From Timema cristinae (Eukaryota > Arthropoda > Insecta > Phasmatodea > Timematidae), in assembly GCA_039000515.1 (NCBI GenBank), contig JBCFYV010009882.1, positions 47,020,698 through 47,084,697 of the forward strand: a DNA stretch of 64,000 nt. Direction: 5' to 3'. The notes under the pieces were generated by a model. The model worked only from the letters and a program-made list of their open reading frames with translations, made no database searches and was not told the origin of the DNA. Below are positions 46,249 through 58,700 of the stretch, one piece after another. Both the position numbers and the translations under genes were made by a program. Within the stretch, counting starts at the first letter, position 1; each line of letters begins with the position of its first letter.

Positions 46249-46369
46249 TTCTAGAGGTATTCAACATTCAAAGCCCCCCTACCTCTACCGATAAACACAA
46301 AATTTGTTTGATAAGGTCTTGACAAGAACACTTCCAGCACAAATTTCAAAAACTTTTCTGGTGCATTAT

Positions 46370-46560
46370 ACAGTGGCCGCATGGTCTAAGTCATCACTCT
46401 CGCAATATAGTAGAATGCCGATGGTGGGTAGAGGGCTCAATCCCTATCGTGTGTACTGAGGGTGCTTCCCCTAAATGGTTTTCCACTCTCCCTCTATGCA
46501 ACTGTGGGTAAATTTCCTCTAAATCCAACCTTCCTCATCCACAACACATTTATAACAGTT
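46370..46560 (+). repeat. SINE-A copy, tail lost
   Basis: Head (CAGTGGCCGCATGGTCTAAG, B box-like GGGCTCAATCCC) and body (GTACTGAGGGTGC, CCACTCTCCCTCTATGC, CCTTCCTCATCC). The sequence fades before the tail. Confidence 0.8.
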
Positions 46561-46689
46561 TTTTCAATATCACAATTCTTTTTCTCTAAATACTTTACTA
46601 TGTATTAGTAATTTATAAAAACCATATTTCTATGTCTGATAAAAACTTGATATAGGCCCTATCACCAGATTTAAATTTGTGTATTTCAG

Positions 46690-46805
46690 GTTCAGGGACA
46701 GCTACACATAGACCAGGTAGACAAATGCTGTCTAGTAGTCTTATTGATGAGAAAACACCTCTTTTCATAGAAGAAATAAAGAAAGATGACAATGGAGCCA
46801 ATTAA
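46690..46805 (+). CDS. Possible terminal coding exon of an unknown gene
   Basis: A good splice acceptor (TTTGTGTATTTCAG) is followed by an open frame of 37 codons ending in TAA. The peptide is hydrophilic and C-terminus-like (SGTATHRPGRQM, then SSSLIDEKTPLFIEEIKK and an acidic end). An ATTAAA lies near 46945. I do not recognise the protein, and no preceding exon was found. A minus-strand frame also covers this site but is less exon-like. Real identity is uncertain. Confidence 0.25.
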
Positions 46806-47719
46806 TTGTTCCCAAAGTTAAAAAGTTTTTTTAGGAGTGTGTTTTTGCCAGAAATTGTACTTAGAAGAGTTCCGAGAAAACTTTCATGTTTGGATCCTAA
46901 TTTATAATAGAAGTGCAACACGCCATTACTTTGCGAAAGAAAAACTAATTAAAGCATCCATTCGTGTAAATACTAAGTACTATTAAAAGGTGTTATATTT
47001 GTATAATTTGTGGGCGAGCTAGATTAATCTAAATATGTAAAAAAAAATATAGAATATTACCATATTTACAAAACAGAACTTTTATTTTTAATTCAACCAA
47101 GTTTGTAGAATACATACAATAAGATATACAGTAATTAGGTATACAAATTCCTACAGAGAGAATTTACTGATTTTGATAGGAAGGGCCTTGTGAGAGGCCT
47201 TTTTTTCCTCCTAGTATCATACTATTCGGTAGTATTTTGGTTGAAAAATGAGGCCTTTTACTAAGCCCTTCCAACCAAAATCAGTTTATAGTAGTAGTTC
47301 AGTTGTACAGATAAATTTTTATTTGTATGAGTAGTATAAATAATAATAATAAAATAAAATTGTAGAAATCCTTTAAATCACACGTTACTAGGCTAAGCCT
47401 AAAAAGCAACGATAAAACTAACAGTTATTACTATATTATATTTTCTTCATTTTCAAGGAATTGTTGAAGTATTACTTTAATTGAAGCATTTATAATACCT
47501 CTATTATACTATTGGACCAGTTATTATGGACAGGAGGGACAAAATCATATTGTTTACTAATATACAGGATTTATTATAGATAGTGTAGGCAATACAATGC
47601 TTGAGTGAAATTCAAGCAACTCACTCTTCTATGCATTGAACATTATTGCTCAAAATATGAATTTCGGGATAACTATTCCAATGTGTTTTTAATATATTTA
47701 AAGTTGTATACGGGTATTG

Positions 47720-48160
47720 GACTTTCAAGAAGATGGAAAAGAAATAATTGAAGAGATTTAAAATGTGGTGCTGGAGAACAATTGAAAAGATAAGGTGGAC
47801 AAGACAGGGTGGCGAATAAAGAATTCCTAAGAAGAGTGGGTGATAAGATAACCAATTTGGGTGTGATTATTTGGAGCAAAGCAAACTGGATCAGATACAT
47901 CCTTAGGAGGAATTGTCTTTTACACAAAGTGATATAAGGCAAGGTTGAGGGAAAGAGGAGTTCAGAATGAAGGATTCAAATATTGGATGACTTGCAGGAA
48001 GGAAGAAAGTTCTGGGAGCTGAAGGGGGAGGCAGAGAACAGGACAGATTGGTGATCTAAATTCAATGACAAAAGGAATGGACCTGTCGTAAGACAGACAC
48101 CTTGATAGTAATATTAACAATAATATAATATTTTTATCATCATTATTATTATTAATATTT
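47720..48160 (+). pseudogene. LINE ORF2 C-terminal fragment
   Basis: Shifting frames give the C-terminus of an insect-type LINE protein: KANWIRYILRRNCLL near 47885-47925, GKVEGKR near 47942, then ILDDLQEGRKFWELKGEAEN near 47976-48035 and SKFNDKRNGPVVRQTP near 48055-48100. An ATT/AAT-rich tail follows. Several stops are present. Minus-strand open frames over the same bases are shadows. Confidence 0.65.
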
Positions 48161-48870
48161 ATGTATGCTGATGACACAATACTGTATGTGATGCACAAAA
48201 CTGTAGATAGAGCTAAACAAATATTGCAGGAAGACTGTAATAGGATACAAAACTGGACTCACAATAATAAATTAATAATTAACACTAAAAAAACGCAAAC
48301 CATGCATATCAGACTACCACATGTTGTAAAGTATAAATTATATATAAAAGGTAATTGCTTAGATTGTTTACATAATATAAAACCGTGTAATTGTTTAGCA
48401 ATCACGCAAGTTGAGACATAACTATCTTGGGCTAATGAATGATTCTCATATGAAATGGAATACTCACATAGACATAATGAGCAGGAAGCTAAGAGCGGGA
48501 ATGGTTAATATATATTTATACTAAAACAATGTTACATTTGATATTCTAAAGACAGTGTATTATGCGCTAATCAAATCACATCTAGCTATGGTATTACTTC
48601 CTGGGGAAAAACAAGTAGATCTATATTTAAATCAATTAAAAAATATTCAAGTTAAAGTTATTAAAATAATGAACGATGACAACAATAGTACCAAAGTCAT
48701 GAATAAGGATTGGAAACCAATGACAGTAACAAACATGTATAATTATAAAATAATAATTCAGTACTACTATTCAGAAACATATAAAGACAGGCTCATAGTC
48801 ACAACACCAGAAAAAGACAGTACAAAATACCTTTATATATTAATAAATACGGAAAACACATGAAAATAAT
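48161..48870 (+). pseudogene. LINE reverse transcriptase fragment (YADD and thumb)
   Basis: It starts at the reverse transcriptase active site, YADDTILYV, followed by QNWTHNNKLIINTKKTQTM. After frameshifts come YLGLMNDSHMKWNTHIDIMS and a thumb or connection region through 48555-48863. The type is Jockey/CR1/R1-like and differs from the fragment just upstream. 5' truncation exactly at the YADD motif is typical of dead LINE copies. It is broken by at least one frameshift and a stop. Confidence 0.7.
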
Positions 48871-49635
48871 GATACCAACATTTTTTAACATGATACCGGA
48901 TACCCTTTTGGGAATAGATAAAATATCAAAGGTTAAGAGATTAATAAAAAAAAATGCTAATTGGCTCACAGACTTAATGAAATAATAATACTAGATTACC
49001 TAATATGACAAATAAGCTAAGAAATGGCCTTGAGACTGGTTTTCAAATATTAAATAACATATAAAATGTAAAAGATATAAGTAACTAAATTAAGTGTTAG
49101 AATTATGTTAGTTGTAAGAATAGATTTAAAGGAATGGAATATATTTATTACATATTTACACTATTATATGCATGTATGACATTTATGGTGTGGCACCAGC
49201 TGACAAGCACATTGTACTTTGATGAGCCATGTTTAATGATTAAAACAGGGTGTCCAGTGAAAGTGAATTTTAAAATTCCTTGACTTTTCCAGGTTTTCCA
49301 GGGCCAATATGTTTTTTTCTAAGACAATGTACATGGATATTAAGTGCATTAAGAACATGATTTTATTTATATAACTGATTAATATATATATCTTTTTTTT
49401 TCAGATGCATACACAATCTTAAATGGTGTCCCTCGTGAAGGATTAAATAATTTTAAAATGTGGCAATGGGCTAAAGAGTAATGTGGTCCTGTCCAATATA
49501 CCCAACAGATTTTCATTATTTATGATTTTAAATGGTTGAGATTTGTAACTTTAAGCTTTAAGGGTGATAAGGCTGTGAAATTAAGCACTATGAATAAAAC
49601 CGTAACCATTTTTAAAACAAGTCAGTGCATATAAT
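48871..49635. other. Non-coding stretch before the gap
   Basis: AT-rich. At 49247-49310, CAGGGTGTCC followed by CCTTGACTTTTCCAGG and TTTTCCAGGG is a repeat seen near hAT-like elements in many animals. No gene. Confidence 0.4.
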
Positions 49636-49735
49636 NNNNNNNNNNNNNNNNNNNNNNNNNNNNNNNNNNNNNNNNNNNNNNNNNNNNNNNNNNNNNNNNN
49701 NNNNNNNNNNNNNNNNNNNNNNNNNNNNNNNNNNN
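49636..49735. other. Assembly gap (100 N)
   Basis: Exactly 100 unknown bases, the conventional placeholder for a gap of unknown size. Any open frame across it is meaningless. Confidence 0.98.
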
Positions 49736-49860
49736 GTGACGGGAGTTCGTTTTTGAATCTAGGATGGATGTAATCAGTCATGTTTAAATAAAGGTTTCCT
49801 ATCTTACCTCCACGTTCACGGGGGCATATTTCCTCTATTTACTATTTTCATCCCTGTATA
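49736..49860 (+). repeat. SINE-A fragment next to the gap
   Basis: B box-like GAGTTCGTTTTTGAATCTAGG and the body (CTTACCTCCACGTTCACGGG) are present. The head is probably in the gap. Confidence 0.55.
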
Positions 49861-51339
49861 GTTATAAAAAAAATAACAAACCCCAGCTTAAATTGCGCAA
49901 TACTTAGGTAAATATATATAACACAATCTTTAAAAATGACTTTGTTTAAACTAAATAAATATATATTTTTCTCTAGTAAATAAAACTCAAGAGGTGGTTT
50001 CAGAGATTCATCTGAGGAGGGAGAGGGTGCCAGATGGGGTTAAGGGGTATTTTTTTGCTGATAAGATCACAAGGGGCTCTCACCGCCTGGAGATGAGCCC
50101 CATAGCCCCAGTGGTACCGGAGATGCTTCTGTGGTAAGATGGGGGTGTGGTGGGGGTGGGGCCTTGAGAGGTAGTGACCTTTTTTAATTCCAGTAAAAAT
50201 GATCTTAATTTTAATAGCAGTTGCACATCTTCAAGTTAATACATTTCTTCTTAAATTATTTATTTTTTAACTAAGAACCATAAAAGAGTTCGATATTGAG
50301 TCTGACAAGAATATACACTTTCGTAACAAATAGTGGTTGGTAATGGTTTGGAATAGAGTGAAACGTGGTTCTTACAAAATATTAATCAAATGGTACGACA
50401 CAATCGCACAGATAAAAACATCAATACGAAAATCCACCCATTGTGTTTAAATATTCTCCACATTGTCTATTCGTGTACCGCTACTTACTTTCATCACTCA
50501 CTAAATCGCGAAATTCATTTAATTTAAAATTCTTCAAAAAAAAAGAAAGAGTTTAACATGTTGGCTAACTACATCATTCATGTCACTCATAAACAATTCA
50601 ACTGAAGTAATATAAAAATATAAAATTAAAATTCCTAAATTTGCTCGTTGAGTTATAACGTGCACACCTGAGTAAATTAATATATTTATTTGACTAGTTC
50701 TGGCATATTTTAGAAAAGTTATAAACCCTATTAAAATTAAAATATTATTTCAAATTTAAAACTTATTTCTGGCTGAAAGGGTTACTAAAGGTTATATTTT
50801 TGTACATATTGAAACCCTCCCCCTCTAGTTAGACCTTATCAATTTGAGCTGCTTAATAGTGTAGAAAATAAAAAATGCCATTATATAGGTTAGCTCAGAA
50901 TTTAACATAATATCACTTAGAATTTAGATGTATGATCTTAGTTGTTTTATTTTGTTTAGCTTAAAAATTGATTTAAATATTTTTTTACACTATATATATT
51001 AATATTTAGTTGGCGGAAGAATGTGAATCTAATTAAAAATTATTAATATTTGCATTAACAAGTGAAAATTGTTTTTTTTCTCTTGAATTTTGAGTGTCTT
51101 ATATTTTAATATAGTTTTTATGAATTAAAAATATTTCTATATTCAGTATTCAATTTTGAAAAGAACAGCCCATATAATAAAATTGCGTGACACTTAATTT
51201 TTTTTTTCAAAGAAAACTTGAATGTTTATTTTATTTTAGCTATTACATATTTTGCACCATAGTTATTAAGATCTTAACTAAAGGAATAAGAATAAGGTAG
51301 GGTGTCCAGAAAGTATTCAGCTCTATTGTAAAGAAGAGT
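49861..51339. other. Non-coding AT-rich stretch
   Basis: A GC-richer patch at 49985-50170 (GGAGGGAGAGGGTGCC, GGGGGTGTGGTGGGGGTGGG) is flanked by AT-rich sequence. No gene or family recognised. Confidence 0.4.
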
Positions 51340-51445
51340 GTTTGGGTAGTCTTACACAAGGAATGATCACCTAGGGAAAATCCATTTCAGTTCACCCAGC
51401 CGAGATTCAAAACTCGACCTTCCAGTCACATCTATTCTAATCTAC
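51340..51445 (-). repeat. SINE-A fragment
   Basis: Reverse-strand head and B box (reverse of CAGCCGAGATTCAAAACTCG) with part of the body; the tail is lost. Confidence 0.5.
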
Positions 51446-51642
51446 TTAAAGAATAATGCCTCAGGTCGTGAAACCATGGATTCTGGTAAATAATATTGTT
51501 GATTTAAACATATTTTTTAAAATGAAAAATGCCTATATTGCTACCCCCTGGGACCTAATTATTATTATGGTCCTAAAGACTCCAAACTATACGACTGTTT
51601 TTTGTGGTTATTTCTTTCTCTGCGTTTCATTACCCGTTTGGG

Positions 51643-51786
<144 letters not shown>

Positions 51787-51953
51787 ATTTAATGTTTATT
51801 AAGAATATTATTTATTTATTTAAAGTGAATTAACACTTTATCTTCCATTAATAATACAGATACCCAAAACATTGCTACGCTAATTTTTTGTAAATTATAA
51901 CGGGTCGTTAAAATATTGATCATATATTGTAAGTATAATTGATTAAACTGTTG

Positions 51954-52006
51954 TACGTATAAACCGAACGGGTAGTAAGACTCGGTGCTAATAATAATAA
52001 TGATTA
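51954..52006 (+). repeat. SINE tail fragment
   Basis: CGTATAAACCGAACGGGTAG, then TAAGACTCGGTGCTAATAAT is the shared SINE tail without head or body. Confidence 0.7.
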
Positions 52007-53075
52007 AACTGTATTGCGTGTAATATATTTTAAAAGATAAACTACACATTGATTAAAATAATGTTTATACCCTTAACAAATTACACATGATTAAATACAT
52101 TGTAATGTGAACATAAACCTGATTCCTCCATCACTTACAAAATAAATGGTAGAGTGCACCGCACAGAATTTCTATTTCTTTAATCTTAAAATAAAGACAC
52201 CAAAAATCATAAAATTGGTTTAACGAAATAATATACACAGTTGAAGAAACACTCCACCAAAATCATACATGTAATAATATACATTGTTACAAAAACTTTG
52301 AGAAAGTGCCATTTTTGTCCAACAAAGAGCATAACAATCAATTACATATTTCTAAGTATTCTATACAAAATGTATGTGTTTATTTATAGCTCATACACTA
52401 TTGCTTTTATAAAAATATATTCCAGTTTAAAATATTTTAAATTTAAACAGTACTACAACTTTACTATGATAAAATATTTCGTATTTCACATCGTTGTGGA
52501 TGTATTATCAAAATTGGGAAATTTTGTTTATTTAAAATTACCTTAAAATAATTATTATGGGAAAATGAGAATTTCAATTTTGTTTGTATCGCTAAACAGT
52601 GCTTGGATACGAAATTTAATAAAAATCTTAACAGCGGATTTTGAGAAAATTGATTTTATTTCTGTTTGGCCCTTCAGCAAACTACACTTAATCTTAGGGT
52701 TGGATATCCCATTCCAAATACCCCTTGATGGGACCTTTGAAAACCTAGATACTAAGTTTTAGCCCGAATGGTAAAAGGTTTTGGCTCTTATCTGAGATAT
52801 AGGCAGGCAGAGAGAAACATTGAAGGCGTCACGAATGCACTTTTGGTTTTAAGGGGGTATTAAAAGTGGACAGTCATCGGAATCTCGACCTTTATTTTTT
52901 CACTCTCACAATACTTCTATAAGAGAGATCGAGACGAAGTATAAAAGAGCATCAAATTCCACTAGAGAGCATATAAATCAAATAAATAAAAAAAGAGGAA
53001 CATCTGTCCACCAAAGCGCGTACCAATCAACTTCATTTACAAAACTCAAATAAATCATGTATATTATTTTATAGC

Positions 53076-53124
53076 TAAGAAACTATTGATAGATATACAT
53101 ATATAAATAGTTTCTTAGCTTAGT
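53076..53124. repeat. Short inverted repeat (hairpin)
   Basis: AGCTAAGAAACTATT and its exact inverse AATAGTTTCTTAGCT flank a short TA-rich loop, just left of the large inverted repeat. Confidence 0.75.
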
Positions 53125-53130
53125 TTCTTA

Positions 53131-53711
53131 GGAATTGGATATTCAAGCCAAAAATTAAGTGTATTTTTACCTAAGGCTAGACATGAAAAAAATCGATTTT
53201 CTCAAAATATGCAGTAACTTGATTACATTTGGTATCTAGATACTATTTAACATCACAATTAAAGTGACACTTTTGAGTTTTCCATGAAAATTAATTTGAG
53301 GGTGATATAAATATGCAGAAATTTCCAGTTTTGATTTTAACTCCATATCTATTAAAGATATTAGATAATTTATAATTTTAATTTTAAAGATGTAATATAA
53401 ATTCTTTGGTTTTAAATATGTTTATATGTGTTTATGTATATATATATTTTACATCCTCAAAATTATAAATTATCTAATGTCTCTAATAGGTATGTAGTTA
53501 AAATCAAAACTGGAAATTTCTGCATATTTATATCACCCTCAAATTAATTTTCATGGAAAAATCAAAAGTGTAATTTTAATTTTGATGTTAAATAGTATCT
53601 AGATACCAAGTGTAATCAAAATAGTTATTGAAGATTTTGAAAAAATCGATTTTTTCACGTTTTAGCCTTAGGTAAAATTACACTTAATTTTTGGCTTAAA
53701 TATCCAATTCC
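53131..53711. repeat. Large imperfect inverted repeat
   Basis: Arms of about 265 bp (53131-53395 and 53449-53711) surround a TA-rich loop of about 53 bp. Paired landmarks include GGAATTGGATATTCAAGCCA with its inverse and CCTAAGGCTA with its inverse. AAATCGATTTT, TCAAATTAATTTTCATG and TTATAAATTATCTAAT also pair. Arms differ by scattered substitutions and small indels. Confidence 0.85.
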
Positions 53712-54460
53712 AAAAACTCCTATAAGGGATCTTATGATAAGCCTAGATACCAAGTTTCAGCCCGATCAATAAAATCGTTTCGGCTCTAGTCAGAGATATA
53801 GACAGTGAAAGAGAAAAATAGAAGGCATCGCGAAAACCACTTTCCGTTTTGGGGCGGGTCCACGAAACGTGGACACTTATTTAAATATCGAGGTTGATTT
53901 TTTGACAATCACAATATTTCTCTCTCCTGGGGGTTGAGGCAATGTAAAACGAGTATCAAATTTCACCAAAGAGCATAACAATCAATTTAATTTTCAAAGA
54001 CTTGAATAGTAAAATATATATTGGCCTATAGCTCAGAAACTATTGATATTATAAAAATATATTTAAAACCAAAGTTTCTATATTACTTAGTACCACATCT
54101 TTAAAATGCTAAAACATTTCAAATTTCAGTCTTAAATATTGTCTAGATACAAAATGTAATCAAAATCGTCATAGTGGATTTTGAGAATCTTGATTTTTCT
54201 TTTTTGCCCCTATTTTTAGGGCTAGATATCTTGTTACAAAACTCCTCGGGGAATCTTATAAAAAAATCTTGATACAAAGTCTTAGCCCGATCGGTAAAAT
54301 GGTTTCGGCTCTAGTCGGAGATACTAACAGACAAACGTCAACCCAAAAAATATTTTTTAGTTTCAAGGGTTCATGAAACGTCAACATTCATGAAATTATC
54401 AAGTTAGATTTTTTTGACGATCACAATACTCCTCTCTTTGAGGGATTGAGAGAAAGTAAA

Positions 54461-54933
54461 AATGATTGATAATACATTTGGAAACAAAGTTCTCCCACAA
54501 TTATTACAACATGAGCGTCCACAATTTTCACCTGAGTCCTGCTGTTTTTTTTAAGGGTTACCGTCTTACTTGGCCCCACCATTCTTAATACCTTAGTTGG
54601 GCGGCATCTTACCAGTCATTATATTTCTACCCTTCTTAAACTTGTTTGAATTTGTACCAATGGGAACGTGACCAATTCAAACTGTGAAAAAGTTACTTGA
54701 AGCTTCTTTGTTTCTCTTTCCTGTTGGTTAGGCCAACGGATCCGTTTCATTATCTTGGTGACCCCCTATAGGAAAAGGAAACAAATTAATGGTTGGTTCC
54801 TGACTCTTTAAACAATATTGACAAACTGTAATTCTTAGCATTAGTCATTTTTATTTTATAACTACATAGTAAACACAACTGAGCACCATTATATAACATA
54901 ACCACACTATACTACATAAAATTGATGGTACTA
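54461..54933. other. Non-coding stretch upstream of Helitron
   Basis: Nothing recognisable. The last base, A at 54933, is the expected 5' half of a Helitron AT target site. Confidence 0.4.
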
Positions 54934-55780
54934 TCTTAATATATATAATTCTTCTGTACGTGTGTATGTCACTGAACTCCTCCTAAACGGCTGGACCGAT
55001 TTTGATGAATTTTTTTTGTGTGTGTTTGAGTGGGTCTATGGATGGTTTTGATTCACAATTGAACCCGGTAGGTGGCGCTGCAATCGGGTTCTAGGATTTA
55101 TTTTTATTTTTTAGGGAATTTATTTGAGGGGATTTTCTTAAAAGATTTTTTGCATATCCGAACATTTAGCCTCACAATTTCTCTCCCCACTTCCACCCCC
55201 CAATATTTATAATAATGAATATAATATGAATAATTGACCGTTAAAAAAATCATAAGTTCATCAATAATTAGCCGTTAAAACCTTCTGAGTAGTGAATAAT
55301 TGAACTTCTGAGAATAATTCATAGTTATGTTTGTGTACCATAGGTGGCATTGATTTCGAATTCTGTGGTATTTGACGTACGCATCAATACATGCGTAAGT
55401 CTCTTGCGTCGTGTCGTGGCTTGGCGTTGTTTTGACATTTCAATTTCTGTACGATGTGTTTCGATATTCCATGTATCATAATCGCGTGAATATTGAGTGT
55501 ATTTTTCATCAAGTGTACTCAAACATACATTGGGAAAATGTGTTAGGTGTTGTGTTGAAGTGAATATCTTACATGATCTTCCATAAATTTAAATTATATA
55601 CATGCGTATTCAATGACAATCAATCTAACCTGCAAATTTTTATTTTAAGTGCTTATTTGTGTCGATGATTTTATAAAATTTACGGAGTGTTAAACGTCTC
55701 ATCGAAAAAACAAACATGTAATCCATAAAATTCAAATATAAGTTGCTTATATTTAGGTGTTGTGTGTCTATTAAAGAACA

Positions 55781-58700
55781 ATGCCACGTCTTCGTGGACG
55801 AGGAGGAAATATTGGTCGACGTACACAGAATTCACAAATAGTCCACACCTGTCGGTTAAATCGAACGGCAGAAGATCAATTGACGGACAATGCAAATTTA
55901 AGAGTCCAGGTTGCAAACACACGTGCAAATGAAAGTCAACAGCAATATAACGAACGCCTTCGAGCTAACACATTAAGACAAAGACTGGCGCGTCAACGAG
56001 CCACTGACGCACACAGAGCACATGAACAACAGCGCCTGCAAGTACATCGCGCATTGACACGCGCATCACCTCTCCGTCTTGCGTTCGAATATGAGTCGGA
56101 CATCAACTATTCGTCACATTCACCAATTGTCATCGGCGCTAAGGACAAAGAATGCCAACACTGCCATGCATTCAAATACAAAGGTGAATCGGCCGGTTTC
56201 TGCTGCGCGTCTGGAAAAGTTGTTCTTCCACCATTGAATTCGCCGCCAGAACCATTGAAAAACTATTGGCTGGAGCCACACCTCAATCAAAATTGTTTTT
56301 GCGTAAAATTCGCAAATTCAATTCTTGCTTTCAAATGACATCATTTGGAGCAACAAAAATCGTTCATGATGAGGATGGTCGCCATTTTGAATCAACGTTT
56401 AAAATTTAGGGCCAAGTATATCATCAAATAGGTTCTTTAATCTCAATGCCTGATGCCGATCCACAATTCTTGCAAATCTACTTCATGGGCGATGAGGAGC
56501 AACAAATAAACGCACGCTGCCAGTACAACCACATTGAGCAGATGGAGGAGCGAAAAATTGTGGCGACTTTGGAACAGTTTTTGCAAAATCACAACCAGTT
56601 GGTCCAGTTGTTTTATTCCGTTTCAAACATACTGCAAAACGACAACTACATGATCGTCATCAAAGCAGACAAAGTACCATTTGGAGAGCACGCGGGCCGA
56701 TACAATTCACCAACTGTTAATGAAGTTGCAGTTGTTATGGTTGGCGACACATATGAACGTCGAGATATACGGATCCAACACAGAGATAACATGGTTCACA
56801 CAATTCAAAACAGTAATCGTTCTTACGATGCTTTGCAATATCCGTTGATATTTTGGGAAGGAGAAGATGGATATCATTTTAACATCAAACAAATAAATCC
56901 AGTGACAGGTACAATCTACATATTATTTACTTTTTCTTTTTCTGAAAGATTAATCTCTTTATGTCTTATTTATCTTTTTACTTTGCAGCTGCAGAAACCA
57001 ACAAGAAAGTGAGCGCGATGAACTTCTACGCATATCAGTTGATGATTCGTGCCAATGAAGACAACAGCATTCTCCGATGCCACCAGCTGTTTCATCAATA
57101 CATCGTTGATATGTATGCGAAAATTGAAAGCGAGCGATTACGGTACATCAAGTATAATCAAGCGAAGCTGCGTTCTTAGGAGTAAAGGAGTACATTCATT
57201 TGCGTGATGCTATTGTCGGTAACGTCGGTAGCGTAGATGGAACCACTAATATCAACGATATCGGTACCAAATATATTCTTCCATCATCATATATTGGTAG
57301 TCCGCGTCATATGCAAGAATACATTCAAGACGCCATTACTTTTGTGCGCGCGTATGGCCGACAAGATTTGTTCATTACATTTACGTGCAATACTAACTGG
57401 GATGAAATTAAAATTTTGTTAATGCCAGGTCAAACAGCAATGCATTGCCATGATATCACTGCACGTGTCTTCAAACAAAAATTAAAATCGTTGATGAACT
57501 TGGTTACACATCGCTCTGTATTCGGCGAAACACGTTGCTGGCTGTATTCTGTTGAATGGCAAAAACGAGGTTTGCCACATGCACATATTTTGATTTGGTT
57601 CGTCAGCAAAGTATGGTCAGAAGAAATTTTTAAAATTATTTCAGCAGAAATTCCGGATAGGAATATCGATAAAGAGTTTTTTGACATTGTTACCGCTAAC
57701 ATGATCCATGGTCCATGCGGTGCTCTAAACATTACGGCGCCGTGCATGGACAATGGAAAATGTACGAAACGTTTCCCAAAAGCGTGTGTAAACGATACTG
57801 TCACTAATATCGACGGTTATCCATTGTATCGTCGTAGAGACACAGATAATGGTGGACAATCATATCAATTGCGCATGTCAAACGGTGGAACGGTTGACAT
57901 TGAAAATTGCTGGGTGGTTCCGTATTCGCCATTGCTGTGCAAAATCTACAAAGCTCACATGAACGTTGAGTACTGCAGTTCGGTGAAGTCCATAAAATAC
58001 ATTTGCAAATACGTTCATAAGGGCAGCGATATGGCTGTACTAGCTGTTCCAAATGTAAATGATAACGACGAAATAACACGTTATCAAATGGGCCGATACA
58101 TTATCAGCAATGAAGCAGTTTGGCGCATTTTGAGTTTTCCCATACACGAAAAAGACCCTGCTGTTAAACATTTGGCCGTGCACCTTGTAAATGGACAGCG
58201 TGTTTTGTTTCACAGAAGAGACTGCTCTACAACGAACATTAACTGCCCCAAAAACCACACTAACTGAGTTTTTCGAACTATGCAACCAACCAGGTATTTT
58301 CGGGCAATTCGCAAAGACATTAATGTATACTGATGTGCCACGATTTTTCACGTGGAACAAACAGTCAAAAAAGTGGGACCCACGAAAGCGAGGCATTTCA
58401 GTCCAAGGATACGACGGAATATTTATGGGAAATACATTAGGCCGATTATACACAGTCCATCCAAAGCAACGTGAATGCTTCTTCTTGCGTTTGTTGTTGG
58501 TTAACGTTCCTGGACCTACGTCCTTCTAATACTTGCGAAAAGTCAATGGTATTTTGTACGACACGTACCACGATGCGTGTCGCGAATTGCATTTGCTGGA
58601 AGATAACAATCATTGGGATCTCACACTTGCAGATGCAGTACTGAGTTACTCTCCTCATCAAATTCGCAATTTATTCGCAATATTATTGACGACATGTTTT

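Larger units (their letters stand above)
52146..54460. repeat. Array of a degenerate repeat module
   Basis: Three sets of related blocks recur in order. Starts are of the type CCACCAAAGAGCATAACAAT with AGCTCAGAAACTATTGAT (near 52313, 53020 and 53957). Ends are of the type AGCCCGATCGGTAAAATGG with TTTCGGCTCTAGTC, CAAAACGTGGACA-like and CACAATACTTCTCTC-like blocks (near 52745, 53745 and 54270). The middle copy contains a large inverted repeat. Another copy is at 11340-11850. The small frames at 52241-52762 are not convincing. Confidence 0.6.

Noticed and set aside
49581..49781. Open frame spanning the run of N
   Set aside because: The gap content is unknown, so the frame has no meaning.
55325..55522. 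65-codon minus-strand frame near the Helitron 5' end
   Set aside because: Hydrophilic but matches no known Helitron product; lies in the 5' non-coding region and was not supported as a gene.
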